This document shows, in pieces, positions 56,701 to 64,000 of a DNA stretch of 64,000 nt. The notes beneath the pieces were generated by a model. It was not told the DNA's origin and searched no databases. It saw only the letters and a list, made by a program, of their open reading frames with translations. Within the stretch, counting starts at the first letter, position 1, and each line of letters begins with the position of its first letter. This DNA is from Ophiobolus disseminans. Taxonomy: Eukaryota; Ascomycota; Dothideomycetes; Pleosporales; Phaeosphaeriaceae. The stretch spans positions 1 through 64,000 of the forward strand of contig MU006248.1 in the NCBI GenBank assembly GCA_010093685.1, read 5' to 3'. Position numbers and translations under genes: made by a program.

Positions 56701-57732
56701 TATGCCGTGAAGGAGCGATATAGTATAGTAGTGCCTATAGGTGAGCGATGACCTAGCGGTCCGTTTATCCAAATGCAATGTCCATGCTACTGATCACAGC
56801 GCACGTTCCATTATATAAGGTACGGGTAGTTTCCGACGTATAGCTGTGATGCAACATGGGTCCCCGGAAAGGTGATCAACCACGATGTGCGACGCTGCTT
56901 ATGCGGAGGATTTGTGAGAGCCGCCGTGTGTTGGTGCCCATGCCTAGTGAAGACTCACACTGTTCGAGGTGCTAATTTGGTGTTGGCGACTGACTCTGGA
57001 GGTCTGTGGCAGCTGCATTGTTTCGAGGTAAGGGTAGTGGCCGACGGCAAGTGAACTGGCGGTAGTATGAAGTTAGTGACCAGGTAGAGCTTGATGTACA
57101 GGGTCTGGAGCGGGTGGCGTCTCGAAATAGATCTGGCAGTCTGTCAGCGGTGCAACAGTGCAGCGTTCATGAGATTGAGATGTGTCTGAGTGCTGAATGA
57201 AATCATGTAGAGGTGTCAATGCCTGTACCTGGACAATAGCCATGCCCTGATACATGCAGCGGCTGTTGACGAGGATGCTCCGTGAGGTGCATGCCCCCTA
57301 CTCGACTTTGCACCAAATATCGTTGTATTGAGTAGCGCAACTCTTGGCCCCGTAAACTATTTTGACCGGTTCACGCGGTGGGAAAGAGGGGCTGCCAGAT
57401 CACAATGCAGACAAGAGACCTTGTACAGCACCATGTACTAGTCAGCGTCAACAGCCTGAGTGGCCCGCCTAGCGACCAGACGCTGCGATAGAGGCATGGG
57501 CTTGAAAGGGATGAATGAAGCAACTCGATGAGTTATCAGTTCAAGTATAGCATGGATACGATGTCGCTGTCCACGAGATGTGACATCTCGTGCTGCAGCG
57601 GTGCGTGGTCAAGACCGCTTCTCCAATACCTTTGTTTGAAACAGTGATCGTTGGACGAGACGTCCCACCTTAGGCACACAAGGCTCAGATCGACACTGCG
57701 ACTCGCGTAGTCTCGTAACCACATTGAAACCA
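53800..57732. other. Gene-poor stretch
   Basis: Overlapping frames up to about 175 codons occur on both strands without domain, splice or codon support. The frames around 54.0-54.7 kb (e.g. MGEGDWALWGAYRKVAGG at 54406) read fairly well but could not be assembled into a gene. Confidence 0.35.
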
Positions 57733-58200
57733 ATGACGGTGAGAAATTGGCCAGTAAAGCTACCTCAACCGGCGGTACCACTGTTTGGGCGGGTAAACAG
57801 AAGCAAGACTTGGACATGTTTGGCCAGGGCAAGTTGTTTAGTAGGCGCCTTGCAGATCAATTTGACTGACATGTCCATACTGACAAAAGTCGAAGGATTA
57901 CTGGCGGGCTTGAAAGCAGAAATGATCGCTGCAACAGATTCAGACCAGTACACAACATTTGACACCAAAATTTCGGAAGATAACGCCTTACCACATCATC
58001 TCCAGGAGTTTCGCATGCATCGTACACACATTCTACTAAATGTTGAGAAGTTCTCGACAACATGTCTTGCAGAAACTCCCATGTCGTTCGAATTGAGTTC
58101 ATTGATCCACGCGGCGATCCAGGCCAAGCGGGAAATCATGTATTTGTCACTGTGCTTTACTTCGGACGTGTTGTACGAGATGTGCTTTTGTGGATTCTAG
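57733..58200 (+). CDS. Weak candidate ORF, 155 residues
   Basis: ATG 57733 to TAG 58200. The second half has a balanced, protein-like composition (LLAGLKAEMIAATDSDQYTT, FELSSLIHAAIQAKREIMYL), unlike neighbouring frames, which are Arg- or Cys-rich. No family, signal peptide or splice support. It may be a relic exon or chance. Confidence 0.25.
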   Translation: MTVRNWPVKLPQPAVPLFGRVNRSKTWTCLARASCLVGALQINLTDMSILTKVEGLLAGLKAEMIAATDSDQYTTFDTKISEDNALPHHLQEFRMHRTHILLNVEKFSTTCLAETPMSFELSSLIHAAIQAKREIMYLSLCFTSDVLYEMCFCGF

Positions 58201-61200
58201 GCCAGGTGGTCGTGAATGCATGCATCGTTGACGCAAGTCTGGACTGCTCGATTTCGGACATCCAGTCGCATGCCTGCCCTGGGATATGATTTGTCGTGGA
58301 GCTTCACTCAATAACGACTGTAGCCGATCCGGACATCGGCGAGGTCAACCCGCGCTGCTGCTCTCTCCATCCTCGATGAGCTTGGCAAAGGCCAGTGAGA
58401 GACGCCACAATGGCAATCTCGGCATGCGTTCAAATCCCCGAGTACCTGCGGGACACCTCCGCGCCGAAGCCGTTGCTGAATTTGTCCACCGCAGGACGGA
58501 TCGAGCGTTCTAATAAACATTGTAGTATCGATCGCCATTGGCATGCTAGCAATACAACCAGGTTGGCATTGCCAAGCAACCCGTAAAGATCATCAACTCG
58601 GTTCATCTGACTGCCGATCCTGAAACTCGAATGGGAGAGATCTGGTTGCGTTGTGACTGCGCTTGCCTTTGCGCTGCATTGCGGAAGAGGGCGAAAGGGG
58701 GTTTTCGAGGGCGGTGGTGTGGGGCTGGCCGATCTGATTCGGCGCCCGCTCAGATCTCGACGAAACGGCTGCACTCGTTGGCTCCGCATCTTGTTTTGAG
58801 CCAGTAGCAAGTCGGCGGCGGCCCTGCACACTAGATCATGCGGATGGAGTTAATGACGAGTCAGCAAGTCACACTGCCTCAGCTGGTGCTGTTCAGCAGC
58901 TGTGAGAGGACCTCAACAAAGTTCAAGCTGTAATTCATCTGGGGAACGAGACGCTGAATGCTACTGAGACAGAGTGAACAGTGCTCTACGACACGTGTCG
59001 CGCAAATGAGGTGAAGCTAGGACGGACCACTTCGTGATCGCATCGTGGTTTGGCCGGTGGTGTGCCGCTGTCAAAAACCGTGAACGCAAGAAAGACAACC
59101 TCGTAAACGTGAATCCGAGGCGCAGGATCGGAAGATGAGGCGCACGCCATTGCCAATAGCGAGCCGCGAATAAGGGGGCAGCAAGCGAAAAGCAAAACAG
59201 CAACTGATGCGGGTTGGCGGATAGTTTCACAAAAATTAACGCAGCTGTCCGGGGTCCTATTGGCACGGCGCGGATCATTCGTTAATCTGATCTGAATGAT
59301 CGTTACAGGGGTTCCCTGTCAGGCGCCCTCCCACTTCCGCATTGGGTAACGCCAGCAAAACTAGATGCTCATGGCGTTGCATGCGTTCTGTGTCGATTGA
59401 AGTGTGTGCGATGCAGAGAAATTCTGGATGGACCATTGTCCATTTGTCACAATACGTGCTGGGATTAGGGACGCTCGCTGACCCTCGTCGCAAGGCGTGC
59501 CGCCGGTGGAGAAGTGTGGATAACGAAGGCGGGGCAGCCCGAATAAACAGGATCTGAGCGTGCTACCCTGATGTACCCGTCGTGACCATCAAGATCAAAC
59601 GTCGCCGACCTTTTTTGGTTGCACGACACTGTATCCCATCATGGAAGATGCCAGGTCGACACCGCTCAACGACACCGAGACCTGCCTATCGGGTGCACTT
59701 CTACGGCCCTTCTTTGCAGGCGTGGGTCGGTGGGTACTTGATGGCGTCGTTAAGGGCCGGGTGTCAGACACTTGCAGGGGAGTTCTTGTCGACTTTCGCC
59801 AATCCTTGGATCGTTCCTCTTCCCTTCCTCCCGCGCAAATCTTACTGTGTGCAGAGCCTGAGAGAAGGGAGGTCCTTGTTAAAGTCAATCCTTCACCAAT
59901 ATTCCATGAGTCGCGAATTGTAGCTAGCTGCTGGAAATCGCGGGAGAAGAGGGCGGAAAAGCACCGCAGGTGCACGGGAGATGACATTAATCTGAGTCGG
60001 GAGGTGCTGCATCATCGACTCCATGTTTGCTCGACGATCGAAGATGTTCGGGCGAGGACGAGCAGGCGTCGCACAAGACCGTGATGTGAGCATGGCAGTT
60101 TGTCACCCAGAGACGTGCCTTGCTTGTTATCTTCGATGACCACCTGCTCAGATATTGGGGTCGGCACGACATGAGCCACAACTAAATTGCTGGAAACCCG
60201 TTAGTCCCAGGTGACGGGAAAGCGCAGCAGGGGTTTCCAGGCGGCGAAAAGCATTTCTCTTCTGCGGCTGACGTAAATGCATTCAACCACTGATGCGGGA
60301 CGAGCAAGGATGTGTGCCTCGCCCACCCAGCGCCGCAGCAGCAGGTCCGGCGAATGCGAAGCGTTGAGTCGAAATCAATGAATGACATGCCGTGGTACAC
60401 GCCAGTGACTCGAGGTGCCCACAGCTACAGGCGCCCAACAACACCAACGGCCGTCCGAAGACGATGTCGACGCTTGGCAGAGGTCGCAACCGCGTTTGCG
60501 CGGCGAGTGGCTAGGGTGATGAATCAGCGCGGCTAGCTCGTGACAACCTCGGCAGTGGACGTCGGGGGGATTCACGACCGTTGGGTCTGCAAGCGATTGA
60601 TGGTTTCGCGCAAGGCCATGGAGGGCGAGCGAACAGACCAAGCGCAGGTGAACGGCGAGGTTGCTGGATTCGTGCGAGGGTGCGTCTGCAGTGACGAAAC
60701 GTTTGGTCGGATTCAGGCCGGAAGCTGAGCGTCCCGTTCCACCTAGACCCATCGGCTGGGTCGCGCTTGCCTCAGGCGGGCCTAGGTGCGCGACAGGGCC
60801 ACTATCTCGGAAACTCCCCCAGACTCCACCAGCCACAAGCTACGCCGCAGCCTCTGCGACAAGGCCAGGCGAGAGCTTCGGCCGACCCGGGAGTCCATTC
60901 TGCCTGAATCAAACGTCAGATGTCGCGTGGGAGGGACAGGGAGTGAGCGCGAGGCTGCATCTATTTTTGCCCGGGCGACATGGGCAGCACAGAGCTGGTA
61001 TCAAATAGAGTGTCGCGGGTGGATGGCGTATGTGGTCGTCGAGCAAAGCGTATGTACCGGTCTGCGCGGTCGAGTGCTGCTAACGCGGAACTGCACGCAG
61101 CCAGCGGTCTTCTGGGCGGCGTGCCCGTTGCGGACGCTGGGCCATGGAGTCGTCCGCTTTCTGGCTGCGATCGGTAGAGGTGTGTCCGGTTGGGGACAAG

Positions 61201-62600
61201 GGTGCAGGATCTCGCCGACGACGATGAGTGATGATGTGTAGCGGACGGGCTAACGTTGGAGCAGGCACTGGCGAGCCGCGGGCTGCCCCCTTCCCAAACC
61301 GTCCGCGGCGTCCCAAAGCGGCAGCGACGGCCAGTGATTTGAAATAAACGGGCAGGCGCTGAGTGGATGGCGCCTTCCGGGGACGCGGGCTCGCCTTTGG
61401 TCCCGGGCGATCGCCACGCCTCACTCCACCGACGACAAGACAGCGACGAGTACTCGCGATGGCCAGCAAGAAGACGCTGGATCGCACCGCAGCAGCAGCA
61501 GGAGGTGCGGCCAAACAGCAGAAACGACCGATGTAAGATGCACGGCCGTGTGGGCACTAGCCGGCGGGAGAACGAGTGGACAGGCCCGAAAAGGAGTGCA
61601 ATGTGAGCCAAGCCCACCTCGCCGACCTTCGTATCCTCCACCACAGGGCCGTGGCGATCACACTATGCGGCGCCCGGGCCCCCGTCCAGCCTCAGCACCC
61701 GTTTGATCGACGAGCGCTGACTGCAACGTGCATCGTGCCTTGTGCCTTGGGCCTGTTTGAGGTTTGGTTTGCTGTTTGCCTCGGACGCTGGCCGGTGTGG
61801 TGTTGACGCTCACTGTTGGGGCATGCCTGGAGGGAACGGCAGCTGGAAGGTGCGTGTACAGCCACGGCAAGGGCGACTGTCGCGGCTTCTGTCCCCTCCA
61901 CCCCGTGAAAGGTACCGGGGTGACGGAACACCGCGGTCGTGAGTCTGAGGCCGTTCCGCTGCGGGCGACATGAGCGCGTCCGGGGCTGGCTGAGCGTCAT
62001 GTTTGGTTGTTTGGCGGCGCGCAGGGGCAGCAGACGAGCACAAGTATCGCGCCGGTGGGGGTATCGGTGACAGTGCCCTTGGTGTCGACAAAACACGCAC
62101 TCCACGAGTCGCTGCCACAGCGGCCAGGGCCCCATGCATCCTCAGCGACCGCACTCTGAGGCGCAGACCAGGCTGCGCGAGTGCGGTGCAAGGGGAAGCT
62201 TTCACTACGTACGCTTCCAGGATGGTATTGCGAAACTCGGCGCCTCGTTGCTTTTTCTGCCGCTCCCAGATGGCGCCGGGCGAGCGCCATACGCCATGCC
62301 ACGATGTGATACAGGGTACTTTGTCGAATCCGACGATCTGGCACTCTTCCAGGTTCATCGCTGCTCGTTGCGTCGTCGACAGCGATTGCATTAGCCCGCT
62401 GCTGCTCAGGGCCCAGCTTGTCTCCCAGATGCGCCGCATGACGCCCCAGCACCCCCCGACCACCATCTCACCACTGCCTTAGCCGCATCTCTCAAAAGCA
62501 GAATCCTCGCACACATCTTGCCCGTCCCGAACAAGCCAATAGCTCCTTGACCGCCTTGGCGTCTGTGTCCATCACACTACCGCTCCCCGCGCCCACTGTG
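58201..62600. other. GC-rich gene desert upstream of Myb gene
   Basis: More than 4 kb, GC-rich especially at 60.2-62.5 kb, with antiparallel overlapping frames that are a by-product of composition. No domain, intron pair or repeat family supports a gene. As it abuts a developmental-type regulator it may be a long upstream control region or carry a non-coding transcript. Confidence 0.35.
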
Positions 62601-62606
62601 TATATA
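62601..62606 (+). promoter_or_regulatory. TATA box of the Myb gene
   Basis: TATATA within GTGTATATACCGCCCC, 130 bp upstream of the leader-intron donor and in a GC-rich background, so it stands out. It fits a start of transcription near 62630-62650. Confidence 0.55.
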
Positions 62607-62730
62607 CCGCCCCTCGCCCTGGCACGTTACCTTTGGTTCTGGTTCACGCACGTCAACGACCCTCTGACATCGACACTACCAAACTTGCTCACATCCGTCG
62701 CTGCAACTGCGGTTCACTACCATACTTGAG

Positions 62731-63024
62731 GTAAGTCTTTTCATGTTCTCGTTCGTCCCCGCCATCTTCTCACCGCTGGCCTCCGGCCATAAATGCGGGC
62801 ATGCACTTGATGTAGAATTATCTCTTTTGATGCCCTCCCTCTCCTTATTCCATCAATTCCTACCCATCTGTTGTCTCCGAAAATGGGCGCAATCGCACCT
62901 TACCCATCCCTTCACGGTCACGATGCTTGGCAGCACTCCGGACTGACCAGTAGCGCAGTGACCAACTCTACAAACACTCAATCTTCAGTACTGCCAGAAC
63001 ACAATCAGTCGTATCTTCTTTCAG
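62731..63024 (+). other. Probable 5'-leader intron of the Myb gene
   Basis: GAG|GTAAGT at 62731 and a pyrimidine tract TATCTTCTTTCAG ending at 63024 define a 294 bp intron, much longer than the 44-60 bp norm here. Removing it leaves the ATG at 63036 only 11 bases into the next exon. If it is retained, an in-frame ATG at 62883 would add 51 residues (MGAIAPYPSLHGHDAWQHSG), so start choice depends on splicing. Confidence 0.55.
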
Positions 63025-63035
63025 AGTCCTCCATC

Positions 63036-64000
63036 ATGGTTGCACACCGACGCGGCCCCTGGTCGCAGCACGAGGATCAATGGCTGGTAAACCTTGTCGC
63101 TCGCAACGGCCCACACAACTGGGTTCGCATTTCACAAGAAATCGGCTCCCGATCACCAAAGCAGTGCAGAGAGCGATACCACCAGAATCTCAAACCATCA
63201 TTGAACCACGACCCAATCACACCTGAAGAGGGGGAGCTGATCGAGAAGATGGTCGCCGAGATGGGCAAGAGGTGGGCTGAGATCGCAAGGCGGCTCAAGG
63301 GACGCAGCGACAACGCAGTGAAGAATTGGTGGAACGGCGGCCAGAACAGGCGGAAGCGCAACCCAGACCGACCAGAGCAGAGACCTCACGAGCACATGCA
63401 AGGAGGCTACCACTACCCTTCAGCACCCCACCACGAGGAGCCACATCTACAGTCCTACCACAACTCCCGCCGCCCATCGCTCAACCCACCCATGAACTCT
63501 CCCCATGGAATGAAGCTGCCACAGCCCCAGCGGTTTGAGCCTTACCCAGGATCACGACCACAGCCACTCGACATCTCAGCCTTCGGCCACTCCTCGACCG
63601 TACGAGCCCGTGGGTTCGAGACTCCAATGCCCTCACCCTCAGCCTACTCCATCGTCTCCGCCGATGGTGCCCCCTCGTTGATCACCGACACTGGTTCCGA
63701 GTCTAGGTCGCCTCGTGGTGTTGCATCGCCCCTCGACATCACCCTTGCTCCGCTTGTAGGCAATCGGGAAGAGCGCAGGAACTCGAGCACTCGCTACCTG
63801 CCCTCGACCGGCTTTGCGCCTGAGGACGACTCCTACCCAGTACGATTCGATGCCTACAGACGACGTGGTTCGCTCCAGCTCCCGCCTCTACACCGCACTG
63901 AGGCACCAGTCGCAATGCAAGCGCCCACTTTTCGGGAGCCGAACTACGAGCGCCCTGAGCGACCACAACTTCTCACTCAGCCTGCGCCTCAGCTTGTTCA
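63036..64000 (+). CDS. FlbD-like R2R3 Myb regulator, 5' part
   Basis: Open from ATG 63036 to the window end (321 codons seen, no stop). Two Myb repeats occupy residues 5-105: RRGPWSQHEDQWLVNLVARN, GSRSPKQCRERYHQNLKPSL, then ITPEEGELIEKMVAEMGKRW and LKGRSDNAVKNWWNGGQNRR, with regularly spaced Trp. The sequence around CRERYHQNLKP and SDNAVKNWWNG is that of fungal FlbD-type factors, which act in the nucleus to control asexual development and secondary metabolism. A long Pro/Ser/His-rich tail with SPSAYSIVSADGAPSLITDT follows. An N-terminally longer form starting at 62883 is possible. Confidence 0.9.
   Translation, partial: MVAHRRGPWSQHEDQWLVNLVARNGPHNWVRISQEIGSRSPKQCRERYHQNLKPSLNHDPITPEEGELIEKMVAEMGKRWAEIARRLKGRSDNAVKNWWNGGQNRRKRNPDRPEQRPHEHMQGGYHYPSAPHHEEPHLQSYHNSRRPSLNPPMNSPHGMKLPQPQRFEPYPGSRPQPLDISAFGHSSTVRARGFETPMPSPSAYSIVSADGAPSLITDTGSESRSPRGVASPLDITLAPLVGNREERRNSSTRYLPSTGFAPEDDSYPVRFDAYRRRGSLQLPPLHRTEAPVAMQAPTFREPNYERPERPQLLTQPAPQLV

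Noticed and set aside
55488..62482. Minus- and plus-strand frames up to 227 codons
   Set aside because: GC-rich DNA gives few stops; frames overlap antiparallel, are Arg/Pro/Ser-rich and have no domains or splice signals.
1..64000. tRNA genes, rRNA, CRISPR arrays
   Set aside because: I looked for tRNA B-box-like GGTTCGAATCC patterns and regularly spaced short repeats and found none; CRISPR is not expected in a fungus. A covariance-model scan would be needed to be sure.

Overview
The window is nuclear DNA of a filamentous ascomycete. The protein genes carry 42-131 bp GT-AG introns with fungal branch sites, and single-copy core genes (Mediator subunit, Serinc/Tms1, DUF2034 respiratory-growth protein, FlbD-like Myb factor) sit among small secreted proteins and a pogo/Fot1-type DNA transposon. 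Short introns, cysteine-rich secreted proteins and tandem intron-like units fit a dothideomycete (Mycosphaerellales/Capnodiales-like). That placement is inference; nothing in the window fixes the species.

Left third (1-27 kb) is an accessory, decaying compartment. It holds at least six members or relics of one protein family (A 1348-3063 minus, B 9902-11183, C 11815-13111, D 14826-16003, E 20292-22519, F 25185-25748, possibly G 26577-26906). I recognise no described domain in it. Every clear member has the order: disordered acidic/basic N-terminal region, helical motif 1 (DLRLLG...EELL-FFPxHxxW...RL..GW...A..I..FRG), a 65-80 residue spacer, helical motif 2 (DG...P.G.G.R.LTRA.R......LS.VQ.YI). 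A and C are intact; B has one in-frame stop; D has two stops and a retroelement LTR inserted in it; E and F are frameshifted. The same region carries four copies of a 161-162 bp solo LTR (three whole, each with a 5 bp target duplication), an apparently intact 1849 bp pogo-like transposon with 45 bp terminal inverted repeats and a TA duplication, and a relic of a second pogo-type transposase.

Middle (28-52.7 kb) is gene-dense and mostly conserved: a Mch1-like MFS transporter and TMS1 share a divergent promoter; an RRG7-like PD-(D/E)XK protein with C-terminal AT-hooks and MED21 share another; then small hypothetical genes, a zinc-ribbon-like protein, a WW-like/glycine-rich protein, an F-box-like protein, a small protein with a Yae1-like GX3 repeat, a glyoxalase/VOC protein, a decayed alkyltransferase-like protein whose active-site PCHR reads PVHR, a secreted cysteine-rich EF-hand protein, a J-domain protein with a CCHC knuckle split by a frameshift, and a class III sirtuin lacking the invariant Gln of the TQN motif.

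Right end (52.7-64 kb) is about 9 kb without a convincing gene, GC-rich in its right part, followed by the promoter, a 294 bp 5'-leader intron and the first 965 bases of an FlbD-like two-repeat Myb regulator that runs off the window. Tandem 91 bp intron-like units with abutting CAG|GTATAC junctions lie at 53.5-53.6 kb.
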